In this document: positions 33,326 to 41,931 of the stretch, piece after piece | Numbering within the stretch: the stretch's first letter is position 1 | Layout of the letters: the number at the start of each line of letters is the position of its first letter | Assembly (NCBI GenBank): GCA_964507045.1 | Contig: CAZDOO010000006.1 | Span: 43,726 to 107,725, forward strand | Origin: UBA8199 sp964507045 | GTDB taxonomy: Bacteria; Verrucomicrobiota; Verrucomicrobiia; Limisphaerales; UBA8199 | Direction of reading: 5' to 3' | Length of the DNA stretch: 64,000 nucleotides | The notes under the pieces: model-generated | What the model was told of the DNA's origin: nothing | The model's database searches: none | The model's input: only the letters and a program-made list of their open reading frames with translations | Program-made: the position numbers and the translations under genes

Positions 33326-34768
33326 TTATGGTTTGTCCGGCAATTGCGCGGCTGGACTGCCGCTCCCGGGTTCCTTCCGATCTCCGTAAAGGCGGTAGCG
33401 CACGAAATCCCGTGTCGTGCCCAACCGCCGGGCCGCCTGCGAGACGTTGGCCCCGGATTGTTGAAGCGCCAGTTGCACCAGGCGATTGACGGCGTCTTCG
33501 AGAACGAATCCTTGCTCTGGAAACACAAAACCCGGGTTGAGCCAATCGCCGGGCGCACCAGACGGTGCGGCTCGCCCCTCGCCGGGCAAGTGCGCAAAAT
33601 CCAGCGTGGCTGCTTCCTCGAACACCAGCCCCCGTTCCAATTCATGCGCCAACTCGCGCACATTCCCTGGCCAGCGATAAGCCAGCAGCCGCTGCCTGCC
33701 CTGCTCGGTGATCTGGCGCCGAGGCAGGCGGTGCTGCCGGCAAAGCTGGGTCAGCAGATGCTCTGTCAGCCTCAGAATGTCCTCGCCCCGCTCGCGCAAG
33801 GGTGGCAGAAGCAGCCGGTATAAATCCAACCGGTGCAGCAGGTCCTCGCGGAATTCGCGGGATTCAACCGCCGCCCGAAGGTCCCGGCTCGTGGCGGCGA
33901 TGATCCGCACATCCACCTCGATTTGCCGGTTGCCCCCCACTCGGCGGATCTTGCGGTCTTCCAGCGCTGTCAGAACTTTGGATTGCACGGCCGGGGAGAG
34001 ACTGGGCAGCTCATCCAGAAAGAGCGTGCCGCCATGCGCAGCCTCGAAGAGCCCTTGGCGCATGGTGCGCGCGTCGGTGAATGCGCCGCGCTCGTGGCCA
34101 AACAGCTCGGATTCCGCCAGCGACTCGGGCAAAGCCGAGCAGTTTACTTCGATCAGCGGCTGGGTGGCGCGTGGTCCCTGGCAGTGCAGCCACCGGGCCA
34201 GGCTGGACTTGCCCGTCCCGGTTTCGCCGATGATCAGCACGGGCGGCAGACGCGTCTGTAAACGCCGGTCCGCAGCCAGAATCTTCTCCAAGAGCTCGCG
34301 CAATGGGGCCAGTGATGCTCCAAAGAAGAAACCGGCCTCCAGCTCGTTCTCCCGCACATGCTCTGCCAGGCGGGATGATTGCCGGGCCTGCCGCGCCCGC
34401 CGCATTACCAACGCCAGCACTGCCGGCTCAAACGGTTTGACCAGGTAATCGAGCGCCCCGAGCCGCATGGCCTCGACGGCGCCTTCGATTGCTCCCTCCG
34501 CCGTCATGACCACCACACCGGAACCCTTTTGCGGGAGACCCGCGCGCAGCAAGTCCGTGCCCAGCCCGTCGGGCAGATGGATATCCAACAAGACAAAGTC
34601 GAACTCCAAGTCCGCCAGGAGCTGCTTTGCGCTGCTGAGCGTGCCGGCGCCAGTAACATCGGCGCCCAGCGCCTCCAGATGGGCGCTCAAGCGCCGTCGC
34701 AGCATCGCCTCGTCGTCTACCACCAGGACGCTCAACCCCGCCAGGGAATTCTCCGTGCCATTGCTCAT
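33326..34768 (-). CDS. NtrC-family sigma-54-dependent response regulator
   Basis: A 480-residue response regulator with three domains. The receiver (residues about 12-125) has phospho-acceptor Asp in LLDIHLPDG and Lys in YLVKPFEP. The AAA+ domain has Walker A GETGTGKSS, the sigma-54 contact loop ELFGHERGAFTDA and GGTLFLDELPSL. The Fis-type helix-turn-helix is NVSQAARRLGTTRDFVRYRLY. It should activate sigma-54 promoters; two such promoters with repeated upstream dyads are 3-4 kb downstream. It is embedded in the hydrogenase operon, 29 bases after the DUF4405 gene. Confidence 0.95.
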   Translation of the reverse strand: MSNGTENSLAGLSVLVVDDEAMLRRRLSAHLEALGADVTGAGTLSSAKQLLADLEFDFVLLDIHLPDGLGTDLLRAGLPQKGSGVVVMTAEGAIEGAVEAMRLGALDYLVKPFEPAVLALVMRRARQARQSSRLAEHVRENELEAGFFFGASLAPLRELLEKILAADRRLQTRLPPVLIIGETGTGKSSLARWLHCQGPRATQPLIEVNCSALPESLAESELFGHERGAFTDARTMRQGLFEAAHGGTLFLDELPSLSPAVQSKVLTALEDRKIRRVGGNRQIEVDVRIIAATSRDLRAAVESREFREDLLHRLDLYRLLLPPLRERGEDILRLTEHLLTQLCRQHRLPRRQITEQGRQRLLAYRWPGNVRELAHELERGLVFEEAATLDFAHLPGEGRAAPSGAPGDWLNPGFVFPEQGFVLEDAVNRLVQLALQQSGANVSQAARRLGTTRDFVRYRLYGDRKEPGSGSPAAQLPDKP

Positions 34769-34797
34769 AGCCAGACTTTTCTCATCGTGCGGTGGCT

Positions 34798-35736
34798 TTA
34801 TGGCTTCGTGACTTCCAGAATGTCAATGATTTCGTAGGGTCGGTCGTAGCCGTTGTCCAGGGCGATCTCCCGCAACGTTTGGTCGGAGGTGAACTTGATA
34901 CCTTTGACCTGGAGCCGCGCGGTGGCGTTGGTGAGGGCGATGCCCTGGGAGGAACAGTATTGAGCCAGCGTCTGCCAGCCGGCCCCGCCACCTCCTCCGC
35001 CGCCCTTGCCAAGACCGCTGCGACCGCCCCCCGGCCCATGTTCTGCGCCCTTTTCAGCTTGCGCCCCGGATTCACCGGCTTTGCCGAATCCGTGACCTCC
35101 GGCACCGCGACCGCCGCCGCGCTGGCCCTGTATGATTTCATACAAAGACTGTGCCGACACTTGCTTGGTCTGGGCCAGGTCCTGCACGATGGATTCCGGG
35201 CGGATGCCCTTGAAACCGCGGGCCTCCAGGCGCTCAACAGCGGTTTCGTACGGCACCTTGGCTTGGCCGGCGAGTTCCTTGAGGCTCAGGAGTTCCGCGT
35301 GCGGCAGGGGGGCGGCGGTTCGGACGTCTTCCCAGCTATTCTTCACACGCTCGCTGAAATTGAGCAGCGTTGAGAACGGAGGGATGCGACTTTGCGCGCC
35401 GGCAAACACACCGACGCAGAGCACCAGGGCCACTACCCATTCCCAGCGTAACCCGGGACGACGGGTGAGCCGGTCGCGGAAATAGTTCAGCAGGGGCCGG
35501 ATATTGAATATGAGGTGGAACACTGCCGTGAGGACAAAGACGGCGGCAAACCAGGTATGGACGCCGCTCCATTCATGCTTGGTCAGGCCGATCATGCGCC
35601 AATTGCCCCAGTTGGCCACCCGGCCCGGTGGGGAGACAAACAGGATTGCGCCGCTGATCAGCAGCAGCAGGAAAGAGACGGCGATTAAGACCGAAGTCAT
35701 CGCCCGCCACATGAACCGCGACCTTTGGTCATTCAT
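34798..35736 (-). CDS. DUF4405 membrane protein with duplicated C-terminal domain
   Basis: A 312-residue protein. TM helices at about residues 13-33, 52-75 and 95-112 form a cytochrome-b561-like DUF4405 unit; KHEWSGVHTWFAAVFVLTAVFH contains three His that could bind heme. The outer part has two copies of a small domain (LAGQAKVPYETAVERLEARGFKGI...LYEII and LAQYCSSQGIALTNATARLQVKGIKF...PYEII) joined by a Gly-rich linker. Its ATG overlaps the TGA of the HAF-repeat gene (ATGA). In this operon it is a good candidate for the membrane electron acceptor of the hydrogenase. Confidence 0.8.
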   Translation of the reverse strand: MNDQRSRFMWRAMTSVLIAVSFLLLLISGAILFVSPPGRVANWGNWRMIGLTKHEWSGVHTWFAAVFVLTAVFHLIFNIRPLLNYFRDRLTRRPGLRWEWVVALVLCVGVFAGAQSRIPPFSTLLNFSERVKNSWEDVRTAAPLPHAELLSLKELAGQAKVPYETAVERLEARGFKGIRPESIVQDLAQTKQVSAQSLYEIIQGQRGGGRGAGGHGFGKAGESGAQAEKGAEHGPGGGRSGLGKGGGGGGGAGWQTLAQYCSSQGIALTNATARLQVKGIKFTSDQTLREIALDNGYDRPYEIIDILEVTKP

Positions 35737-37049
35737 AGCACAAGCAGGCGCCAGAAGCAAGCGGGAGCCGTGGTTGTGAAAGACAGTTGGTGCTCCAAAC
35801 CATCCCCGATGATTATGGAGCCGACGTTTTGCCAAACGGCGCCCACACCGAGTTGGGAGCAGCTCTGCACCTGGTAGCGGAAGCCGGCCTCGGCCAGGAA
35901 TCGCAGCGTCGGGGCGCCGCCGGGCAGCGAGAGATAGATCTGCGGCCTGGGCACGACCCCCAGGATGGAGCGCAACCCTGTCAGACGCCAAATCACCTGA
36001 TCGTAGTTCGGGTCAATGGCCTCGCCGGCCAGAGCATTGCCGTCGCCGGAGATGACGGGTTTGCAGTAGGTGAAACGCCAAGTGGAAACATCGATCCCTG
36101 ACGCCTTCAGCAGCGCCGCCAGGCTGCGCATCCCGCGACCCTCGTCCCACACGAAAACTTCGGTATCCCCTGCCGATGTGCTGGTGCCCACGATGACGGC
36201 TCCGTCACCGGAGACGCCAGTGGCTTCGGAATAGAAGGCGCCGCCGGGGAGGTCGCCGAGGGGGACGATGCCGTTGGTAGAACTCCACCGGAATGCCTGC
36301 ATCCCGTTGGTGGAGTCGCTGCGGCCCACGATGACCACACCATTGCTTGACACCGCGAATGCCTGAGAGAAGAATTTGCCTCCCGGCAGATCTCCCAATC
36401 CGCTCATGGTGGTGCCGACACGGCGGAAAGCTTCGACGCCGCTGGCGGAGGTGCCCCAGCCGACGATGGTTGACTTGTCGGCGGAGATGCGACGCGCCTC
36501 GGACTCGGTGGTTCCGCCGGAGAGGTCGCCGAGGGAGGTGTGGGAGCCGGTGCTGACGGTCCACTGGGCGGCAATGCCGATGCCGCTGGTGTTGTTGGCG
36601 GGATTGGCGCCGACGGCGAGGGTACCATCGGCGGAGACGGCGCGGATGGCGGCGCCGTAGCGGTAGGTGACGGTCTGGAAGGTACCATTGTTCCAGATGA
36701 AGGCGCCGATATCGTTTTGGAAAGACCAGCCGGCGACGACGGTGCCTGTGTCGCTCACGCCCCAGCCGCTGGAAGTGACCGCTGAGGGGACGTTGAGTTG
36801 GGTGGTGCCAGCGGTTGCGGTCCAGCGAAATGCCTTCGGGGCCCAGTTGGTCAAGCTCCAGCCGACGCCGGACAGGGCCGAACCGTTTTCGGAGAGGGCC
36901 AGGGCGGAGCCCATGCCGGTAAGGTTGTTGGTGGCGGGAACAACCTGAAAAGTGACCTGGGCGTCGGCCCGGCCGGCAGAAAGGCATGCGGCCAGGAACA
37001 CCACAGACCGAAATTGAAGCCGACCGGACGAGAAGCGGGTTGAGTTCAT
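35733..37049 (-). CDS. HAF-repeat exported protein in the hydrogenase operon
   Basis: A 438-residue secreted protein with signal peptide MNSTRFSSGRLQFRSVVFLAACLSAGRADA. It contains about seven HAF-type repeats such as GLGDLPGGKFFSQAFAVSSNGVVIVGRS and PLGDLPGGAFYSEATGVSGDGAVIVGTS, probably forming a propeller, and the short C-terminal beta module seen in other exported proteins of this window. Start and stop each overlap neighbours by ATGA: the ATG overlaps the small-subunit stop and the TGA overlaps the DUF4405 start. This makes co-translation with the hydrogenase very likely. The role is unknown; HAF proteins are not normally hydrogenase partners. Confidence 0.85.
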   Translation of the reverse strand: MNSTRFSSGRLQFRSVVFLAACLSAGRADAQVTFQVVPATNNLTGMGSALALSENGSALSGVGWSLTNWAPKAFRWTATAGTTQLNVPSAVTSSGWGVSDTGTVVAGWSFQNDIGAFIWNNGTFQTVTYRYGAAIRAVSADGTLAVGANPANNTSGIGIAAQWTVSTGSHTSLGDLSGGTTESEARRISADKSTIVGWGTSASGVEAFRRVGTTMSGLGDLPGGKFFSQAFAVSSNGVVIVGRSDSTNGMQAFRWSSTNGIVPLGDLPGGAFYSEATGVSGDGAVIVGTSTSAGDTEVFVWDEGRGMRSLAALLKASGIDVSTWRFTYCKPVISGDGNALAGEAIDPNYDQVIWRLTGLRSILGVVPRPQIYLSLPGGAPTLRFLAEAGFRYQVQSCSQLGVGAVWQNVGSIIIGDGLEHQLSFTTTAPACFWRLLVL

Positions 37050-37948
37050 ACGATTGGAGTCGAGTAATAGAATGGCCCAGTTTGAGCGAAATCGGGTTGG
37101 GTGCAGCCGATGCACGGGGTGTTGGTGAACACGCAATTGTTCGACGTGCCATTCCAGCCGCGCGCAATGCAGTCCGCATAGGTGGTTTGCCCGCGGCAGC
37201 CCAGCTTTTCCATGCAGCCGCGATCCCCAAGCTTCGCTGCGCCGGCGCCCCGGCGGAAGGGGCAGGTGTCGTGGATACGGGTGCCAAAGAACTTCGTGGG
37301 CCGGTAATAGGTGTCCAGGGCGGGAACACCGAGCGCAAGAACGTGCACCAGCGTTCCCACCATCCAGTCGGGATGAGGCGGGCACCCAGGCACGCGGATG
37401 AAGGGCTTGGAAATTCCGTTGGCGGTGAGGTGGGTCAGGACATCGGTGGCACCAATGGGATTGCTGGCGCCCACGGTAATTCCGCCGAAACAGGCGCAGC
37501 TTCCGATGGCGACCACGTGGGTCGCGGCGGCAGCCGCGCGCAGGAGCTGGCTGTTAAAAGTCTCCCCCCCGAACATGCAGGCCTTGGGCATGGTGGCTGG
37601 GACGGCGCCTTCGACGACGAGGATATAGTCGGCATGGCTGATCGTGTCGTTAACGATGTCCACCGCCATTTCGCCCGTGGCGGTTGAGAGGGTTTGGTTG
37701 AACTTCAGGGAGAGGTGTTTGGTCAGCAGCGACACCGGCATCAGGGGATAGGTGTTGAGGAGGGAGACCGAGCAACCCGAGCAATTGGAGCCTTGCAGCC
37801 AAAGCACGGGACTTTGGCCGGATTCAAGGTCCTTCACGGTGTCGGCGAGGGCGGGGATCCAGGAAGGTGTCAGGCCCCACAGGGCCGCGACACGCCCCGC
37901 TGTTTTCAGGAATTCGCGCCGGCTATGTTGTTGAGCATTCATATTCAT
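37046..37948 (-). CDS. [NiFe] hydrogenase small subunit with Tat signal
   Basis: A 300-residue electron-transfer subunit. A twin-arginine signal (SRREFLKTAGRVAALWGL) targets the folded heterodimer for export. The proximal cluster Cys are in LQGSNCSGCS, GSCACFGG and GCPPHPDW. Further cluster ligands follow in HDTCPFRRG, GCMEKLGCRG, ADCIARGWN and PCIGC. It lacks the C-terminal membrane helix of HyaA-type subunits. It follows the large subunit after 22 bases, the reverse of the usual small-large order of uptake hydrogenases. Confidence 0.94.
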   Translation of the reverse strand: MNMNAQQHSRREFLKTAGRVAALWGLTPSWIPALADTVKDLESGQSPVLWLQGSNCSGCSVSLLNTYPLMPVSLLTKHLSLKFNQTLSTATGEMAVDIVNDTISHADYILVVEGAVPATMPKACMFGGETFNSQLLRAAAAATHVVAIGSCACFGGITVGASNPIGATDVLTHLTANGISKPFIRVPGCPPHPDWMVGTLVHVLALGVPALDTYYRPTKFFGTRIHDTCPFRRGAGAAKLGDRGCMEKLGCRGQTTYADCIARGWNGTSNNCVFTNTPCIGCTQPDFAQTGPFYYSTPIV

Positions 37949-37970
37949 TGATGAGTAGCGAAGTTAGGAT

Positions 37971-39482
37971 TCAATGGACCGCGCAGGAAAGGCACGGGTC
38001 GAACGAACGGACGACGCGGACCGCCTCGATGGGGTGGGCGGGGTCGGCCACGGGTGTGCCCACCAGCGCCTGTTCGATGGGGCCGGGCTGGCCGAGGTCG
38101 TCGCGCGGAGAAGCGTTCCAACTGGTGGGGACGACGCATTGGTAGCGGGACACGACGCTGCTGCTGATTTGCAGCCAATGGCCGAGGGCGCCGCGAGCGG
38201 CCTCCGTCAATCCGACGCCCTGGCCGGAGGTTGGGATGGTGAAAGCGACGTAGCCGTCCTGAGCGGGCACTAGGGCGTTGAGCCAGTCTTCAACTCGGTC
38301 CGCGATGACCTTGCACTCGAGGGCGCGGGCTGCGTGCCGCCCCATAACGGAAGCGAGGTCGCTCAGCGGGCGTCCGAGCTCCGCGAGCAAGCCGTCCACC
38401 AGGGCCTTGAGTTTGGTGTTTGAGTTTGCGGCGTAGTTGACCAGCACGCGCGCCAGCGGGCCAACCTCCGTCACCTGCCCGTTGTAGCGCGGCGCCTTGA
38501 CCCAGGAGTAGGCCCCTACTTTGTCCGGAGCCGCCACCGTTTCGCCGACCGAGGGATGTAAATGCGACCCGGATGAGAACCAGGAGTGCATCACGTCTTC
38601 GGTGATGATGGCCGGATTCATGGTCTCCAATGCCCAGTCGTTGAGGACGCCGCGCGGCAGCAACTGGTTCCCCACATTGTCCTCCGGAAACACGCCGTAG
38701 GCGAGGAAAGACTCACAGCCTCGGCCGAGGTTGAAGTAGGAGGGAAACGCCCTCGCCACGGACTTGAGGTCGGGGATGTAGGCGTTGTCAATGAAATCGC
38801 GAAGTCGGCGGATGAGAATCAACCCTTCCTGGATTTGGCGTTCATCCACCTTCTGGGTCGCCCCCCCGGGCACGAGCGAGGCCACGTGGGGCAGCTTGCC
38901 GCCGAAAAGAGCACACAGCTTCGAGGCGTCGGTGCGCGCTTCGAGTGCGCGCAGGTAGTTCCGGAGAATGGCGCAATTGAGATCGAGCGACTCGAGATAC
39001 TGCGCGTCATACCGCGGCAGGAATGGAGCGATGGGATAATACGAAGTCGAACTCAACTGGGAGTTGATCCAGTTTTTGAGGTAGTTCAGCCCGCCGTCGC
39101 TGCCCTGGTAGTTGAGCACCGCTGCGATATCAATGAAGTCAATCGCCGAGAGCGTGTAGAAATGCAGGATGTGGGACTGGATGAAATTGGCCGCCTCCAT
39201 GATGTTGCGCAGGAGGCGCCCATTGTCGGGCGGCGTCAGGCCATAGGCCTGGTCCTGGGCGAGGACGGAAGCGATGCCGTGCTCGACTGGGCACACGCCG
39301 CAGATGCGCTGGGTGACCTGTTGGGCGTCCAGGGGACTTCGCCCGACCAGGATGGCTTCGAACCCGCGGAAAGACTCGCCGACGGACCATGCCTGCGAAA
39401 CGGCGCCGTCGGTGACATCAACGCGAATGGAAAGATGCCCCTCCACCCGGGTCACTGGATCAATGGTTAGTGTTTGGCTCAT
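37971..39482 (-). CDS. [NiFe] hydrogenase large subunit lacking the C-terminal extension
   Basis: A 503-residue catalytic subunit. The N-terminal L1 motif RICGVCPVEH and the C-terminal L2 motif DPCLSCAVH supply the four Cys of the Ni-Fe site. A TGA follows directly after the His of L2 (37971-37973), so there is no peptide to be removed by a maturation protease. Most exported hydrogenases have one; regulatory (HoxC/HupV) and CooH-type subunits do not. No hyp or protease genes are in the window. It heads the operon that continues with small subunit, HAF protein, DUF4405 protein, regulator, barrel and kinase. Confidence 0.94.
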   Translation of the reverse strand: MSQTLTIDPVTRVEGHLSIRVDVTDGAVSQAWSVGESFRGFEAILVGRSPLDAQQVTQRICGVCPVEHGIASVLAQDQAYGLTPPDNGRLLRNIMEAANFIQSHILHFYTLSAIDFIDIAAVLNYQGSDGGLNYLKNWINSQLSSTSYYPIAPFLPRYDAQYLESLDLNCAILRNYLRALEARTDASKLCALFGGKLPHVASLVPGGATQKVDERQIQEGLILIRRLRDFIDNAYIPDLKSVARAFPSYFNLGRGCESFLAYGVFPEDNVGNQLLPRGVLNDWALETMNPAIITEDVMHSWFSSGSHLHPSVGETVAAPDKVGAYSWVKAPRYNGQVTEVGPLARVLVNYAANSNTKLKALVDGLLAELGRPLSDLASVMGRHAARALECKVIADRVEDWLNALVPAQDGYVAFTIPTSGQGVGLTEAARGALGHWLQISSSVVSRYQCVVPTSWNASPRDDLGQPGPIEQALVGTPVADPAHPIEAVRVVRSFDPCLSCAVH

Positions 39483-39521
39483 AGCTGATGACTTGGATTC
39501 TGAACTATTGATGGTTGACGA

Positions 39522-39551
39522 GGCACGGGAAGCGCTTAAGCATCCCGTGCC
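39522..39551. promoter_or_regulatory. Dyad upstream of hydrogenase operon
   Basis: GGCACGGGA (39522-39530) and TCCCGTGCC (39543-39551) form a perfect 9-12-9 inverted repeat 40-70 bases 5' of the large-subunit start. It could be an operator for the hydrogenase operon or the terminator of the EF-hand gene; no T-run is present on the minus strand, which favours the first. Confidence 0.5.
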
Positions 39552-39632
39552 CCAAGGTCACAGGTGACAGAGCGCTCTCACATCCGCGCCGACGCCGATG
39601 TCCCGAGGAGTCAGCAGGCGGGGGTGCGCAAC

Positions 39633-40166
39633 TCATTGAAGTTGATTCTGTGCCCTGGGACAGGTCCGACCACAGCCTGGCAGCGGGCGGATTTCCTGGG
39701 CGGTGACTTGGCCATCATTGTCCTTGTCCAGGACCTTGAGCGCGGCAGGCGCCCCGTTGATTTCAGCCGAGGTTAGCGTGCCGTCCTTGTCGGTGTCGAA
39801 GAGGGCGAGCAGCACTGATTTCTGGCCGTTGGCACAAGCCCGACGTCCCTTGCCCTGACCCTGACCGCCCCACGGGCATTCCTGAGCACCGCGGCCGAAA
39901 CCGCCGGGGCAGAGCTCCTGAGCGGTGAGCTGGCCATCTTTATTCTGGTCCAGCTTCAGCAACTGGCTTGGAGCTTGTTCCATTTCCGCTGCCGAAAGGA
40001 CTGCGTTAGCGTCGGCATCCAGAATGGCCGCGATGGGCGGCGGGAGTTTCTGGGCGCCGTAGCGGTGTTGCGCACCCGCGCCGCGGCCCTGGCCCTGTTG
40101 CGCACTAACTGTTAATGCCGACCCCGCGAGGGCCAGCCCAATAAGTAAGGTGATTGTCTGTTTCAT
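39633..40166 (-). CDS. Exported EF-hand calcium-binding protein
   Basis: A 177-residue secreted protein: signal peptide MKQTITLLIGLALAGSALTVSA, a Gln/Gly-rich stretch, then four EF-hand loops. DQNKDGQLTAQE, DTDKDGTLTSAE and DKDNDGQVTAQE are intact and DADANAVLSAAE is degenerate. It should bind Ca2+ in the periplasm. It lies upstream of the hydrogenase operon on the same strand. A direct-repeat site at 40308-40335, nearly the same as one before the OmpR-type regulator gene, lies 142 bases 5' of its start, so that regulator may control it. Confidence 0.88.
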   Translation of the reverse strand: MKQTITLLIGLALAGSALTVSAQQGQGRGAGAQHRYGAQKLPPPIAAILDADANAVLSAAEMEQAPSQLLKLDQNKDGQLTAQELCPGGFGRGAQECPWGGQGQGKGRRACANGQKSVLLALFDTDKDGTLTSAEINGAPAALKVLDKDNDGQVTAQEIRPLPGCGRTCPRAQNQLQ

Positions 40167-40307
40167 ACACTTGCTAATGCTTTGTTGTTTCCGCCAGTCC
40201 TGGGCTGGTGCCACCGTCCGGCGGCTTCGAGCCGCCCAGGGTGCTGGCTTCTGAAAGGAATAGACTCCGGCAACGTTAAGGTTGTGTGTGCGCCGCGGGT
40301 GTAAATT

Positions 40308-40335
40308 GTTAAGGGAATGTAAAGGTTGCCGACTT
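40308..40335. promoter_or_regulatory. Response-regulator-like direct repeat, copy A
   Basis: GTTAAG-N5-GTAAAG followed by GTTGCCGACTT. Half-sites are 11 nt apart, as usual for OmpR/PhoB-family binding. It matches 23 of 28 positions of the site at 41864-41891. It lies upstream of the EF-hand gene, in reversed orientation relative to it. Confidence 0.65.
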
Positions 40336-40426
40336 CCCTCTCTGGGCAGGCGGGAAGCGGCACCGTCCACTGGGGCGCCCCTGATGGCATACCCTCACTC
40401 CGGATACTCGCCGGAGCCGCCCGCGC

Positions 40427-41776
40427 TCATTTTGCCGGCCGGTTGAAGAACTCCCGCTGCAGCCGCAGCAGCAACGGAATGGAAGCCAGCAGGCCGATCA
40501 GATTGGGAATGGCCATCAGGCCGTTCAGCGTGTCGGCGATGTCCCACACCAGGTGCAGCGAGCCGGTCGCGCCCAGGTAAACAAACCCCAGCCAGGCGAC
40601 CCGGTAGGGCATGGCGGCTTTGGCGCCCAGCAGATAAACGATGCCCGTTTCCCCATAGAAACTCCAGCCGATCAGCGTCGAGTAGGCGAACAAGATCAGA
40701 CCCCCGGTGACGACAATGTCCCCGAAGGTGCCGGGCAGCCCCGTCTCGAATGCCTTGGCCGACAACGCCGCCCCCGTCAGGCCGCTGCTCCAGGTGTCCG
40801 TCACCAGGATCACCAGCGCGGTGGCGGTGCAAATCAGCAGGGTGTCCACAAACACTTCGAATATGCCATACATGCCCTGCCGCACGGGATGGTCCGTGTC
40901 GGCGGCGCAGTGAACCATCGGCGCGCTGCCCAGCCCGGCCTCGTTGGAAAACAGGCCCCGGGCGATGCCGTAGCGCAGCGCCAGCATCATCGTGCTGCCG
41001 GCAAAGCCGCCCGCCGCCGCCGTGCCCGAGAATGCGCCGTCAAAGATCAGCCCGAAGACGTGCGGCAGCTTGCCGGCACCGAGCACCAGCACCACCAGGG
41101 CCCCGCCCAGGTAGAACACCGCCATGAACGGCACGAGCCATTCGGTCACCCGGGCGATGGACTTGATGCCGCCCAGGATGACCAGCGCCGTCAGGACCAC
41201 CAGCGCGAGGCCGGTTATCCAGGTGGGCACATTGAAAGTGGCCTTGAGGGCGTCGGCCACCGAATTGGCCTGCACCATGTTGCCGATGCCAAAGGCCGCC
41301 AGCGCCGTCAGCAACGCGAATGCGCTGCCCAGCCACGGCCAGCCCAGCCCCGTTTTCAGGATATACATCGCCCCGCCCCGCATCGTGCCGGACGCATCGG
41401 GTTCCCGGTAATGCACCGCCACCACGATCTCCGCATACTTGGTTGCCATGCCGAGCAGCCCGGACACCCACAGCCAGAACACCGCGCCGGGGCCGCCGAG
41501 GTAGATCGCCGTGGCCACGCCGGCGATGTTGCCCACGCCCACCGTCGAGGCCAGCGCGGTGGCCACCGCCTGGAAGGGGCGGACGTCTCCCTTCCCGCCG
41601 CCGCGCCGGGTGACTTTGCCCAGCACCTCGCGCAAGGCGAATCCCAGGCGGCGGAACTGGACCGCGCCCGTCAGGAGGGTGAGCAGGAGCCCGGTGCCCA
41701 TCAGCAGCACGATCATGGGCCAGCCCCAGACATAGCCGTTGAGAGTCGCGTTCAGGCGCGGCAGCAATTCAGTCAT
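40427..41776 (-). CDS. Sodium:alanine symporter (AGCS family)
   Basis: A 449-residue inner-membrane transporter with about eleven hydrophobic helices. Family signatures are GNIAGVATAIYLGGPGAVFWLW, GGAMYILKTGLGWPWLG and GIARGLFSNEAGLGSAPMVH, the last being the AGCS hallmark that forms the Na+/amino-acid site. It takes up alanine or glycine with Na+. It stands alone, with its promoter in the region shared with the divergent OmpR-type regulator gene. Confidence 0.95.
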   Translation of the reverse strand: MTELLPRLNATLNGYVWGWPMIVLLMGTGLLLTLLTGAVQFRRLGFALREVLGKVTRRGGGKGDVRPFQAVATALASTVGVGNIAGVATAIYLGGPGAVFWLWVSGLLGMATKYAEIVVAVHYREPDASGTMRGGAMYILKTGLGWPWLGSAFALLTALAAFGIGNMVQANSVADALKATFNVPTWITGLALVVLTALVILGGIKSIARVTEWLVPFMAVFYLGGALVVLVLGAGKLPHVFGLIFDGAFSGTAAAGGFAGSTMMLALRYGIARGLFSNEAGLGSAPMVHCAADTDHPVRQGMYGIFEVFVDTLLICTATALVILVTDTWSSGLTGAALSAKAFETGLPGTFGDIVVTGGLILFAYSTLIGWSFYGETGIVYLLGAKAAMPYRVAWLGFVYLGATGSLHLVWDIADTLNGLMAIPNLIGLLASIPLLLRLQREFFNRPAK

Positions 41777-41863
41777 GACGTGCGCCAGACTTTAGAGAGG
41801 CCGCCCTCCCGCTTCAAGCCGCGGTTCCAACGTTATTCCACGCCGGCGGGGACAGGTCGCTTT

Positions 41864-41891
41864 GTAAAGGAATTGTAAAAGTTGGCGACTT
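41864..41891. promoter_or_regulatory. Response-regulator-like direct repeat, copy B
   Basis: GTAAAG-N5-GTAAAA followed by GTTGGCGACTT, 41 bases 5' of the OmpR-type regulator ATG. Together with copy A this suggests autoregulation and a second target at the EF-hand gene. Confidence 0.65.
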
Positions 41892-41931
41892 TGACTGGCC
41901 GGCACACTAGATTGGGCCGTGGAGAGCAGAG

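Noticed and set aside
35536..35560. TGGC/TGTGC sequences near the DUF4405 start as a sigma-54 promoter
   Set aside because: The -24 to -12 distance is one base too long and the gene is translationally coupled to its upstream neighbour, so a separate promoter is not needed.
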